DNA of 64,000 nucleotides from Luteibacter sp. Lineage in GTDB: Bacteria; Pseudomonadota; Gammaproteobacteria; Xanthomonadales; Rhodanobacteraceae. Both the position numbers and the translations under genes were made by a program. Below, piece after piece: positions 34,583-44,700 of the stretch. The DNA is taken from positions 112,673 to 176,672 of the forward strand of contig NZ_WNDO01000008.1 of assembly GCF_009912395.1 (NCBI RefSeq), in the 5' to 3' direction. The first letter of the stretch is position 1. Every line of letters starts with the position of its first letter. The notes below the pieces were generated by a model that worked only from the letters and a program-made list of their open reading frames with translations, did no database searches and was not told the origin of the DNA.

Positions 34583-35706
34583 AGGTGCAGCCTTCGGTTG
34601 CGGGCGAAGGCGAGCAGGGCCTGTGCCGCGAAGAGGTTGAGGTAGAAGAACGCCAGTGCGATGCGCAGGGGAAAACGACGGCCCAGCGAAGGGGCCAGCA
34701 CCGCCAGCCCCACCATGAGCATCGCGGCGACGATGCCGCCGAAGGTGAGGGCGTACATGGGATGCCGCGTGGACAGCGCCGCGCTGGCCAGCGTCATCGA
34801 CACCATCAGCCAGGGCGCGAGCAGGCGCAGCAGCTTGTGGCTGGCGAAGCGGAACCAGAGCGAATTGTCGGCGGGCGAAGCGAGCCAGGGCGCCAGCTGG
34901 ATCAACTGATAGTTGCCTGCCAGTGTGCGGATCTTGCGTCGCCGTTCCTGGTCAGGAAGGTGTGACGGCTGGTCCCAGGCGATGGCACGGGGTTCGAAGA
35001 TCACGCGGTAGCCCTGCGCCGCGACGCGCATCGGCACCAGCACGTCGTCGAGCACCGTGCCTTCGGGAAGGGGGCGGAACAGCCCCCTGCGCATCGCGTA
35101 GAGCGCGCCGCTTACGCCGATGGTCGATCCCGATAGGCTTTCCGCGTGGCGGATTGCCTTCTCGTAGCGCCAGTAGAAATCGACGCCCTGGGCGAAACCG
35201 CCCTGGACGTTCTCCATCTGCAATTCGCCGCCCACCGCGCCGACCGTCGGGTCGGCGAAGTTGGCAGCTAGTTCGCGTGCCGCGCCGGGAGAGAGGCGTT
35301 GGCGCACGTCGGTGAACAGAAGCAGTTCGCCCGTGGCGTGGGCCACGGCGTCGTTGAGGCAGGCGGCCATGCCACGACGCTGCTCGAATACCAGCACGGT
35401 AAGGCGTGGGTCGGTATCGCGCTGCGCGAGGGCGACGGTGTCATCGCGGCAGCCATCGCAGGCGAGCACGATGTCGATGCGATCCGCCGGGTAGTCGAGC
35501 GCGCGTAAGTGGGCCAGCTTGGCACGCAGGTGGCGGGCGCCATCGTGCACCGCCATCACCACCGTGATCGTCGGCAGGATCGGGCGGCGGGCCACGGGCA
35601 GGGGGCGTAGCCGGGCCTGCGCCCACACGATCAGCGGATAACCGATGAACACGTGGACCAGCAGCAGGGCCGGTATCCAGAAGGCGATCCATGCGAGGTG
35701 CGTCAT
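34576..35706 (-). CDS. Membrane GT2-family glycosyltransferase
   Basis: A 376-residue inverting GT-A transferase with an N-terminal membrane helix (LLLVHVFIGYPLIVW) and three C-terminal helices. Motifs are VVMAVHDGARHL (nucleotide loop), VLACDGCRDDT, LLFTDVRQRL (a DxR in place of the usual DxD) and GTVLDDVLVPMRV carrying the ED-like catalytic region. The processive QxxRW signature is replaced by QERRRKIR, so a single-addition enzyme is more likely than a polymerising synthase. It is separated from the NRPS by 27 nt, the largest gap in the operon. Confidence 0.87.
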   Translation of the reverse strand: MTHLAWIAFWIPALLLVHVFIGYPLIVWAQARLRPLPVARRPILPTITVVMAVHDGARHLRAKLAHLRALDYPADRIDIVLACDGCRDDTVALAQRDTDPRLTVLVFEQRRGMAACLNDAVAHATGELLLFTDVRQRLSPGAARELAANFADPTVGAVGGELQMENVQGGFAQGVDFYWRYEKAIRHAESLSGSTIGVSGALYAMRRGLFRPLPEGTVLDDVLVPMRVAAQGYRVIFEPRAIAWDQPSHLPDQERRRKIRTLAGNYQLIQLAPWLASPADNSLWFRFASHKLLRLLAPWLMVSMTLASAALSTRHPMYALTFGGIVAAMLMVGLAVLAPSLGRRFPLRIALAFFYLNLFAAQALLAFARNRRLHLW

Positions 35707-35733
35707 GTCGGCGTGTCCCCTGTGACCGTGCCG

Positions 35734-38700
35734 TCAGCCGCGACCGAACAGGCGGCCCAGCAGGCCGCTTCGCTTCACGGGTGGAGGTGCCGGCCGCGCC
35801 AGCGCCAGGTCGGCCGCCAGCGTGCCCAGCGTGCCGTTGGCGATGTCGAGCAGATTCATCTGCACACCGGTCAGCTTCTGTAGACACTGGGCCATTTCCA
35901 CCGCGAGCAACGAGTGGCCGCCCACGTCGAAGAAGTTGTCGCTGGTACGCACGCGTGGCATGCCGAGCAGTTCCTGCCACACGCTGGCGAGCAGACGTTC
36001 GCTGTCGCTGGCCGGAGCATCGTCGACGGTGTTCTCCGTCCGCACGAGGGATGGGGAGGGCAGTGCATCGAGATCGATGTCGCCTTCGGGCAACAGCGGA
36101 AACGCGTCCATGCCGGTCAAATGGGTGGGCATGGCCCAGGCGGGCAGGCACCCGGCCAGGGCGGCACGCACGCCGTCCGCGTCATGGCGGACGCCCGGTG
36201 CTACGACGAACCACGCGTCCACCGTTTCGTCGCGGGCGACGGCGACGGCACGTACGACGCCGGGCAGCGCGAGTAGCGAGGTCTCGATGGCAGCCAACGG
36301 AAAGCTCACACCGTGGCGCCTCAGCACCCGATCGTCGCGTTCGAGCAACTGCACACGCCCGTCCGCGAGCCAGCGGGCAGGTTGGTCGGTACGGTAGCGT
36401 TCGGGAAGGGCGCTGGCGCGTGCGCCGAACGGACGAGGCGTCAGATCGCCCTTGAGCATGATCGTGCCGACGGCACCGATCGGGCAGGGTTCGCCGTCCT
36501 CGTCCACGATCCACAGTTCCGAACCCGGCATGGGACGCTCGTTGCGTAGAGGCAACGCGGGCAGCAGGCCCGTGTCCACCTCGCCGCCGGCGACCAGTGC
36601 GGTGAGCGAACGGATCGCCGCCAGCGGCGATGCGGCGCCGACGGCACCTGCCGGCGAACGGCTTGGCGTGCGGCACAGGTCGTCGACGATGAGGGTCAGG
36701 GCGGCATGGGAAAGCGAAGCGCCGGCGGGCCGTCCGTCCGCGTCGATGGCGTAATAGGCGAGCGCCGGTGTCCGCGCAGGCGGCATGTCGAAGCGAGCGT
36801 GACCCTCGGGCAGGGAGGTATCTCGCCATACGGCGCAATCGTTCGGCCAGTCGAGCAGGGATTCGAGCGAGCGATCCCCGATTAACAGCGTGGCGTGCGC
36901 GTCGGTCAGCACTTCGCGCTGCCAGACGGCGGGGTCGGCGGGATCGAGCATGAGCACCGTGCCGCCGAGCCGGAGCACACCCAGCCAGGCGGCCAGGCGT
37001 TCCGTGCCCTCGTCGAGGCAGATGCCCACCACCGAACCGATACCGGCGCCCCGCTCGGCGAGGGCCTGGGCGAAGCGATGGCTGCGCTGGATGAGCGCTG
37101 CGTCCGCGTGCTCGTCGATGCGCGGCACGGGATGGCTTGCGTCGATCGCCGTGGTCGCATGCCACTGTCGCACGCGATCCAGTTCGGCGTCGGTGGCCGC
37201 GGTAAGGCGGCCCACGACGAGCGACGGATCGCGGATCACGGCCTGGACCATGGCCAGGTAGCGATCGCGCATGAGCTGGGCCGTGTCTGCGCGCAGCAGG
37301 TCGGCGTTGTAGGTGACGCCACCGACCATGCCCGCGTGGTTCTCCAGGAACCACAGGCCCATGTCCTCGGTCGCGCCGCTCTGGAACAGCAGGATCTGCT
37401 CGTGCGACAGGCCGCCCCAGTCCACGTTGCGCTGGCGTGCGTCCTGGAACGAGAACAGCGCCTGGTACAGCGTGGCGCCCGTGCCGTGGCCGATGCGCAG
37501 CTCGCGTTGCAGGTATTCCAGCGGCACGTCCGGCTGGCCGAAGGCCTCGATGGCCACGGCCTTCACCTTACGCACGAATTCCACGAAGGACAGCGCCGGA
37601 TCGACGTGCACGTGCAGCGGCAGCAGGTTGTTGAAGTACCCCATCACCGATTCCACTTCGGTGTGGTTGCGGCCGCGCACGGGGGTGCCGACCACGAGGT
37701 CGCGCTGGCCCGCCGAACTGGAGAGCATCGCGAAGTACAGCGCGAGCAGGGTCATGTTGAGCGTGGCTTCCGCCTGCCGGGCGACCTCGTGCAACGCGTC
37801 GGTCGTGGCGCGGTCCACATGAATCCATTCGGTGCGACCCAGGCCGGACATGCCGGGGCGGCGCGGATGGTCGGTCGGCAGCGGACGGATATCGCCCATC
37901 GTCGCCAGACGCTCGCGCCAGCGCTCCAGCTGGCAGTGGAAGGCCGGCGTCTGCAACCAGTGGGCATGCCATGCGGCGAAGTCGCCGTAGGTCACCGGCA
38001 ACGCGGCGAGCGGCGAGGGCTGGCCGTTGGCGAAGGCGCGGTACAGCGCCGACAGTTCGTTATAGAAGATGTCGAACGACCAGCCGTCCCAGATGATGTG
38101 GTGCGGCATGAAGAACAGCACGTGTTCGTCGTCGGCCAGACGGAACATGCGGGCGCTGAACAGCGGCGCGGCGCCCAGGTCGAACGGTGTGTCCGTGAGC
38201 TGGCGCAGGCGATCCATCAGCCGCGCCTCGCGTTCGGCGGGCGCGAACAGGCTGAGGTCTTCGGCGGGGAACAGGCGATAGTCCAGTTGCGGCCGCACGA
38301 CCTGGGCCAGTTCGTCGCCGCGGTCCTCGAAGGTCGTCCGCAGGCTGGGCTGGCGCTGGATCAGCGCCTGGAAGGCCATGTCGAAGGCCGCTTCGTCGAG
38401 CCGGCCGTGCAAGCGGTGCGCGGACGGCGCGTTGTAGGTGACCCGGCCGGGATGCATTTTTTCCAGCGCCCAGAGGCGGCGCTGCATCAGCGACAGCGGT
38501 GCGCGGTCCTGGGTGTCGCGATGGCCAATCGGGTCGGGTGCGGTCGCGCCACTGCCGGCTTGGGCATCGATGGTCGCCGCCAGTCGCTCGATGCTGGGCG
38601 CGTCGAACAGGGTGCGGAAGGACAGCGCGATGTTGAATTCGCGGTTGAGTCGGGCCGTCAGTTGTGAGGCCAGCAGCGAATGGCCGCCCAGTGCGAAGAA

Positions 38701-41700
38701 GTCGTCGCGCACGTCGAGGCCAGGCAGGCTGAGCACCGCTTCCATGGCTGCGGCTACGCGCCGTTCCGTGTCGTTGCGCGGCGCGATGCGCTCGTCGGCC
38801 GTCGCGGCCGAATGGCCCATCGGCGCCGGAAGCGCCTTGCGGTCGGTCTTGCCGTTAGGCAGCAGCGGCAGCGCATCGAGCACGACCAGGTGCTGCGGCA
38901 GCATGTAGTCCGGCAGGCGGGTGCGAAGGTGTGCGCGCAGGGCGTCCTCATCCAGCGTCGCACCGTCGTGCGTCACCAGATACGCGACCAGACGCACATC
39001 GCCTGGACGGTCTTCACGCGCCATGACCACGGCGCGGGCTACCTCCGGTGCGTCGGTGAGCACGCATTCGATTTCGCCGGGCTCGATGCGGTAGCCGCGT
39101 ACCTTCACCTGGAAGTCGAGTCGGCCGAGGTGTTCGATGAGACCGTTCGCCAGCCAGCGCCCACGATCGCCCGTGCGGTACATGCGGCTGTCGGGCGTTT
39201 CCGACCAGGGGTCGACGACGAAGCGCTCGGCCGTCAGTTCGGGGCGTTCAAGGTAACCCAGCGTCACGCCTGCGCCGCCGATATGGATCTCACCTGCCAC
39301 GCCCAGCGGGCAATGGTTGCCGTGTTCGTCGAGGATGTGGACGGTGGTGTTGGCGACGGGACGGCCGATGTAGATGCCTTCGCGCGGATCGGACACGCGC
39401 CAGTAGGTGGAATACACCGTCGTCTCGGTGGGGCCGTAGCCGTTCCACACTTCACCGCAACGATCGAGCAACGCTTCGGCGAGATCCACCGGCAGCGGCT
39501 CGCCGCCGGAGATTGCGCGGAACGCGGGACGGCCATGCCAGCCCGCTTCGACGAGCAGGCGCCAGCCGGCCGGCGTGGCCTGCATCACGGTGGCGTCGCT
39601 GTTCTCGACGAGGCGACGCAACTGGGCGCCGTCGCGTACGTCGTCGCGGCCGGCGATCACCACTTCCGCACCGCTGGTGAGCGGCAGCAGCATTTCCATG
39701 AAGGCGATATCGAACGACAGCGTGGTCACCGCGACGAGGCGATCGTCCGGCGCGATGCCCGGGATGCGCTGCATGGCGGTAAGGAAGTTGGCGGCGGCGC
39801 GATGCGGCACGCGCACGCCCTTGGGCCGACCCGTGGAGCCGGAGGTGAAGATCACATAGGCGACGGAGTCCGGCGTGCCGGCACGCCGGTCGCGTTCGGG
39901 GCGGGCGTCCGGTGCGGTGGCGACCTCGGTGCTGTCGAGTGCGAGCGTCCGCGCGCTGTCGAATGCGAAGGGCAACGGCGACGCGTCGTCGGTGACCAGG
40001 GCGGCCAGGTTGGCGTCGCTCGCCATGAAGGCGAGACGGTCCGCGGGAAACGACGGGTCGAGCGGCACGTAGCCGGCACCGGATTTGAGCGTTCCCAGCA
40101 CAGCGGCGAGCATGTCGGTGCCGCGCGCGAGGCACAGACCGACCAGCGAGCCATGGCCGACGCCACGCGCACGCAGTGCGTTACCGATGCGGTTCGCCCG
40201 CGATTCCAGTTGCGCATAGCTGAGCGACGCGTCGGCGTGGCGCACGGCGGCACGTTGCGGCGCGCGGTCGACCTGTTGTTCGAAGAATTCGTGGGCGAGG
40301 CGCAGCTCGGGGAAGGGCGTGGGCGCGGGCTGCATCGCCGCCAGTTCGCGGTAGACGGCGTCGGAGACGACGGGCAGCGTCACCGCCGGCATCGCCGCGT
40401 CGCGAGCGGCGTGGCGCAGCAGGGTGACATAGGCGTCGAGCCAGCCCTGCACCGTGGCGCCTTCGAAGATGTCCGCGTTGTACTGGCACTCCAGGCGCAG
40501 GCCATCGCCGAGTTGTACCGCGTTGACAAACAGTTCGAAATTCTCGTGTTCGCGGGGAATGGCTTCCACGTCGAAGGCGAGCCCCGGGAAACGCGCGGTG
40601 CTCTCGTCAAGCTTCGCATCGAGGTTGAACAGCACGCAGACCAGCGGCAGGCGCGACGGATCGCGCGGCAGCGACAGCTTGCCGAGCAGTTCGCCCAGGG
40701 TGACGCGCTGGTGATCGAAGGCATCCAGCAGGTCGCGACGTACCTGGCCGAGCAGGCTGGCGAAGCTGGCCGCATCGGTCACCCCGGCACGCAGTGGCAG
40801 CACGTTCACGGCGTGGCCCACGAGGGTGTCCTCGCCTTCCGCCGCCTGGCCGGCGGTGGGGATGCCGATGACGATGTCGTCCTGCCCGGTCAGTCGACGC
40901 AGCAGCACCGCGAAGCCGGTAAGCAGCGTGGCATAGAGGCTGGCGCCCTGCGAGGCGCCGAGCTGGCGGATGGCCGCCAGCTCGGCCGCGTCGATGGTGC
41001 GGTCTTCGCGCCGTGAGGCGAACGTGCGCCGCCGCGGGCGCGAGCGGTCGGTGGGAAGGTCCAGTACGGGCGCCGCGCCGGCATAGCGGTCGAGCCAGTA
41101 CCTTTCGTCCTCCCGTGCCGCTTCCGTGCCGACGTACGTCGCCTCGGCCAACGCGAAGTTCGAGAACGCGCCGGCGGGGGCAGGGCCCGTGCCCTGGCCC
41201 AGCCGCTGCGCGTAAAGGGCGGCGAGATCGCGCACGATCACGCCAAAGGACCAGCCGTCGCACACGATGTGGTGTGCGGCGATGGTCAGGATGTGGTGGT
41301 CGTCGCCCAGGTGGAACAGCTCGGCGCGGACCATCGGGCCGTGTTCCAGGTCGAACGGCGTGGTGACGATGCGCGACCACGCCTGGCGCAGCCTCGTTTC
41401 GCACTCGAACGGGGCCAGCAGCGACAGGTCGTGGCGTGCGAGCGGCAGGCCGCCGTGGCCCGCGACGAACATGCCCTCGCCGTCGCTGGCGAAAGTCGCC
41501 CGCAGTGCTTCGTGGCGCTCGACGAGTCCGTGCAGCGCCATTTCCAGCGCGCCGATGTCGAGGTGGCCCTTGAACGTGATCGCGATGGCTTCGTTATAGG
41601 CCAGCGAGGCCTCCGGCTCCAGTCGCGATGCCAGCCACACCTCGCGCTGTGCGGCCGTCGTCGGCGTGAGTCGTGCCAGCGGCGAGCCGGCGAACGGGTC

Positions 41701-41742
41701 GTAGTCGACCGCCGTGGCGGCGGCCAGCTCTTGCGGCGTCAT
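35734..41742 (-). CDS. Non-ribosomal peptide synthetase C-A-T-C-A*-T, last A domain degenerate, no thioesterase
   Basis: 2002 residues from ATG 41742, which overlaps the upstream synthase stop. Domain order is: C1 (HHIVCDGWS at ~157); A1 (YVIFTSGSTGRPKG at ~630, NGYGPTETT at ~770, NGKTDRKAL at ~970); T1 (FFALGGHSLL at ~1015); C2 (HHIIWDGWS at ~1213); a short A-like domain (~1520-1900); T2 (FFDVGGHSLLA at ~1940); and a basic tail. C1, A1, T1, C2 and T2 keep their catalytic residues. In the second A the ATP loop reads DADGRPAGAS, the YGPTE motif is missing, YRTGD is YRTDQ, and the catalytic lysine motif is PEGDIDLDAL, so it should not adenylate. My hand-read A1 code (DIMQIGGVYK) matches nothing I know. 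Confidence 0.92.
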   Translation of the reverse strand: MTPQELAAATAVDYDPFAGSPLARLTPTTAAQREVWLASRLEPEASLAYNEAIAITFKGHLDIGALEMALHGLVERHEALRATFASDGEGMFVAGHGGLPLARHDLSLLAPFECETRLRQAWSRIVTTPFDLEHGPMVRAELFHLGDDHHILTIAAHHIVCDGWSFGVIVRDLAALYAQRLGQGTGPAPAGAFSNFALAEATYVGTEAAREDERYWLDRYAGAAPVLDLPTDRSRPRRRTFASRREDRTIDAAELAAIRQLGASQGASLYATLLTGFAVLLRRLTGQDDIVIGIPTAGQAAEGEDTLVGHAVNVLPLRAGVTDAASFASLLGQVRRDLLDAFDHQRVTLGELLGKLSLPRDPSRLPLVCVLFNLDAKLDESTARFPGLAFDVEAIPREHENFELFVNAVQLGDGLRLECQYNADIFEGATVQGWLDAYVTLLRHAARDAAMPAVTLPVVSDAVYRELAAMQPAPTPFPELRLAHEFFEQQVDRAPQRAAVRHADASLSYAQLESRANRIGNALRARGVGHGSLVGLCLARGTDMLAAVLGTLKSGAGYVPLDPSFPADRLAFMASDANLAALVTDDASPLPFAFDSARTLALDSTEVATAPDARPERDRRAGTPDSVAYVIFTSGSTGRPKGVRVPHRAAANFLTAMQRIPGIAPDDRLVAVTTLSFDIAFMEMLLPLTSGAEVVIAGRDDVRDGAQLRRLVENSDATVMQATPAGWRLLVEAGWHGRPAFRAISGGEPLPVDLAEALLDRCGEVWNGYGPTETTVYSTYWRVSDPREGIYIGRPVANTTVHILDEHGNHCPLGVAGEIHIGGAGVTLGYLERPELTAERFVVDPWSETPDSRMYRTGDRGRWLANGLIEHLGRLDFQVKVRGYRIEPGEIECVLTDAPEVARAVVMAREDRPGDVRLVAYLVTHDGATLDEDALRAHLRTRLPDYMLPQHLVVLDALPLLPNGKTDRKALPAPMGHSAATADERIAPRNDTERRVAAAMEAVLSLPGLDVRDDFFALGGHSLLASQLTARLNREFNIALSFRTLFDAPSIERLAATIDAQAGSGATAPDPIGHRDTQDRAPLSLMQRRLWALEKMHPGRVTYNAPSAHRLHGRLDEAAFDMAFQALIQRQPSLRTTFEDRGDELAQVVRPQLDYRLFPAEDLSLFAPAEREARLMDRLRQLTDTPFDLGAAPLFSARMFRLADDEHVLFFMPHHIIWDGWSFDIFYNELSALYRAFANGQPSPLAALPVTYGDFAAWHAHWLQTPAFHCQLERWRERLATMGDIRPLPTDHPRRPGMSGLGRTEWIHVDRATTDALHEVARQAEATLNMTLLALYFAMLSSSAGQRDLVVGTPVRGRNHTEVESVMGYFNNLLPLHVHVDPALSFVEFVRKVKAVAIEAFGQPDVPLEYLQRELRIGHGTGATLYQALFSFQDARQRNVDWGGLSHEQILLFQSGATEDMGLWFLENHAGMVGGVTYNADLLRADTAQLMRDRYLAMVQAVIRDPSLVVGRLTAATDAELDRVRQWHATTAIDASHPVPRIDEHADAALIQRSHRFAQALAERGAGIGSVVGICLDEGTERLAAWLGVLRLGGTVLMLDPADPAVWQREVLTDAHATLLIGDRSLESLLDWPNDCAVWRDTSLPEGHARFDMPPARTPALAYYAIDADGRPAGASLSHAALTLIVDDLCRTPSRSPAGAVGAASPLAAIRSLTALVAGGEVDTGLLPALPLRNERPMPGSELWIVDEDGEPCPIGAVGTIMLKGDLTPRPFGARASALPERYRTDQPARWLADGRVQLLERDDRVLRRHGVSFPLAAIETSLLALPGVVRAVAVARDETVDAWFVVAPGVRHDADGVRAALAGCLPAWAMPTHLTGMDAFPLLPEGDIDLDALPSPSLVRTENTVDDAPASDSERLLASVWQELLGMPRVRTSDNFFDVGGHSLLAVEMAQCLQKLTGVQMNLLDIANGTLGTLAADLALARPAPPPVKRSGLLGRLFGRG

Positions 41743-44700
41743 GCGCTCACCCTCAGGTACTTGCCCGGTGTATCGGGATGCGGAACGAACCATGCCGGCT
41801 GGCCGTCCGGGTCCTTGCCCAGGCGGGCGCCCGGCATCGGCGGCGCGGCCGCGTCGAAGCGTGGCGCTTCCAGGCGGCGCGGCAGGAAGCCGGCTTCCTG
41901 CAGTTCCAGCACCGAGTCGCGGAACGCGGCGACGATGGCCGCGAAGTCCGCGGCATCGTGTGCGGTGGTGAAGAAGCAGGGAAAGTTGTCCAGGATGTGG
42001 ATGCCGCGGCTGCGCATCATCGCGAACAGCAGGTCCTGCAACGGATGGTCTTCGGTGAACTGGGTCTTCCATACCGACGCGAAGTGGACGATCCGGATCG
42101 GTGCACCCACCTCGGCGCAGAACGCGTTGAGTTCGGCGGCCATGGCCGTCACGCGGTCGCCCAGCGCTTCCTGCAAGGCGGGGCCCTGCGCCTGGAGATG
42201 GCTCAGCACGGCATGCGCCGCAGCCAGGGCCAGCGGATGGCGAACGAAGGTGCCAGCGAAATAGGTCACGCCCACCGTGGGCGTGGAATCGTCACCGAAG
42301 CGCCAGTCGCCGCCGTCGAGGGCGTCCATGAAACGACGCTTGCCCGCGATCACGCCGATGGGGAAGCCGCCGCCGACCACCTTGCCGTACGAGGCCATGT
42401 CCACGTCGATGCCGAGCACGGCCTGGGCGCCGCGCGGATGCGCGCGGAAACCGGTGACCACCTCGTCGAAGATCAGTAGCGAGCCGGCTTCCTCGGTGAT
42501 GGCACGCAGTTCACGCAGGAATTCCACGAGCTGGAAATCCGGGCGACGGCTCTGCACCGGCTCGACCAGCACGGCGGCGATCTCGTGGGCGCGTTCGCGG
42601 ATGATCGCCAGCGATTCGGGTGTGCCGTATTCCAGCACCAGCACATGTTCGGCGGTGTTGCGCAGGATGCCGGGTGCGGCGGGCACGGAGGTGAGCTTCT
42701 TCGTGCCACGCACGATCACCTCGTCGAAGATGCCGTGGTAGGAGCCGGTGAAGATCACCAGCGTCTCGCGGCCCGTCACGGTGCGCGCGACGCGCACGCA
42801 GCCCATCACGGCTTCGGAGCCGGTGTTGCATAGTGCAGCACGGTCGAAGCCGGTGAGATCGCACACCTGCTTCGCGACGATGCCGGCCAGCGGATGCTGC
42901 GGGCCGATCTCGTAGCCGGCATCGAGTTGCGAGCGCACCGCATCGAGGATGAAATCCGGCTGCCAGCCAAACAGATTCATGCCGAAGCCGTTGAGCGCGT
43001 CGACGTATTCGTTGCCGTCGATGTCCCAGACTTTCGAGCCTTTGGAGCGTTCGACGACGATCTGGTAGACGATTTCCTTCAGCAACGGACGGAAGCCGTT
43101 GACCACGCGAGGATCGGCGAGGTGGTCGCGATGCTCGGTGGTGTACGCCTTGGAGGCCTTCGTGCGCTCGATGTAGCGACGCATGAAGGCGTCGAGCCGC
43201 GTGCGCTGGCGCGCGGTGAGCTCGGTGCCGCCGGTGTGGATGCGGGCGATGGCGCCGAAGGCCTTCTTGACGTCGTAGGTGGTGTGGGCGAGGGAGGTTT
43301 CCTCCGTGGCCGTGTCGTCGCGAGCACCCATCGCGGACACGGTCCGCTCCCACCCCTCCGGTAGGGGTGGTGTAGGAGCCGACCGTGTCGGCGACCCGGT
43401 GGCGGAGCCGCCGGCCAAAAGGGCCAACTGCGCCTGCATGATCTGCATCTGTTGCGCGATCACATCCTGCACCAGGCTGCCAGTGGGCAGTGCCACCGGC
43501 GTGGGGGCCGTCGGTACGGGAGCCTGCTCGGCCGGCAGCAGCCGGTCGATATGCCCAGCCAACGCGTCGAACGAACCGCAGCCATCCATCAGCTCACGAA
43601 AGGCGATCTTCAGCCCATAGGTCTTCTGCAACTGCAACGCCACCTGGGTCAACGCCAACGAATCCAGTCCGAGTTCCACGAAGCTGGCCGCGGCGTTCGC
43701 GCCGGCCAGGTCGTTGCCGGACACGTCCTCGAACAGGGCGACCAGCTCGCCGACGAGACGGCGGGAGCGTGGGGAGGTTTCGTTGGGCATGGGGTACTCC
43801 GGTACGTCGGGTGCTACGGAAGGCGGTGCCGGCAGGGCGCTGGCGATGGCGGTGACCGAGGCCGGCGGGCGGGCGTCGATCCAGTGCCGCTTGCGTTCGA
43901 ACGGATAGGTGGGCAGACGCACGCGACGGCGGTTCCCACGCTGATTCAGGGCGGCGAGGTCTAGGTCGACGCCGGCGCTCCATAGCGCACCGGCCGCGTC
44001 GAGCCACGCGGCGCGCTCGCCTGCCGCATCGGCGGACAACGAGGCGACCACGCCCCGGCCACGGCTCTGCGCGTGCTGGCGGGCCAGCTGCATGAGCGCC
44101 GTACGTGGACCCACTTCCAGGAAGGCATGCGAGCCTTCCTCCAGCGCGTGCAGCAAGGCCGGCGAGAAGCGCACGGTGTGGCGCAGATGCGATGTCCAGT
44201 AATCGGGCGATGTCGCCTTGTCGGCGGTGAGCGGGCGTCCCGTCGCCGTCGAGACGATGGCGATGGCCGGTGCCGAGAGCGCGACACGAGCGACCTCGGC
44301 GCGGAAAGCGTCCAGTACCGGTTCCATCATCGACGAATGGAAGGCGTGCGAGGTGTGCAGTTCACGGCAGGCGACGCCGTCCGCTTCCAGCGTGGCCCGG
44401 AACGCGTCGATGGCGTCGTGCGTGCCGGCGACCACGCTCGCATTGGGTGCGTTCTCGGCGGCGAGCGACAGCGATTCGGGAAGGCGGGCGCGCAGTTCGG
44501 CGGCGCCGAGGCGTACGGACAGCATCGCGCCCGACGGCAAGCCCTGCATCAGGCGACCGCGGCGGGCGACCAACCGGGCGGCGTCCGCGACGGACATCGT
44601 GCCGGCGATCGCCGCCGCGGCGAACTCGCCGATGCTGTGCCCGATCATCGCCACCGGGCGCACGCCCAGGGCCATCCAGAGACGGGCCAGTGCGTATTCC

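Noticed and set aside
38680..41016. 778-codon plus-strand frame opposite the NRPS
   Set aside because: The sequence is a His/Gln/Gly-rich antisense of well-defined C, A and T domains, with no ribosome site or recognisable fold.
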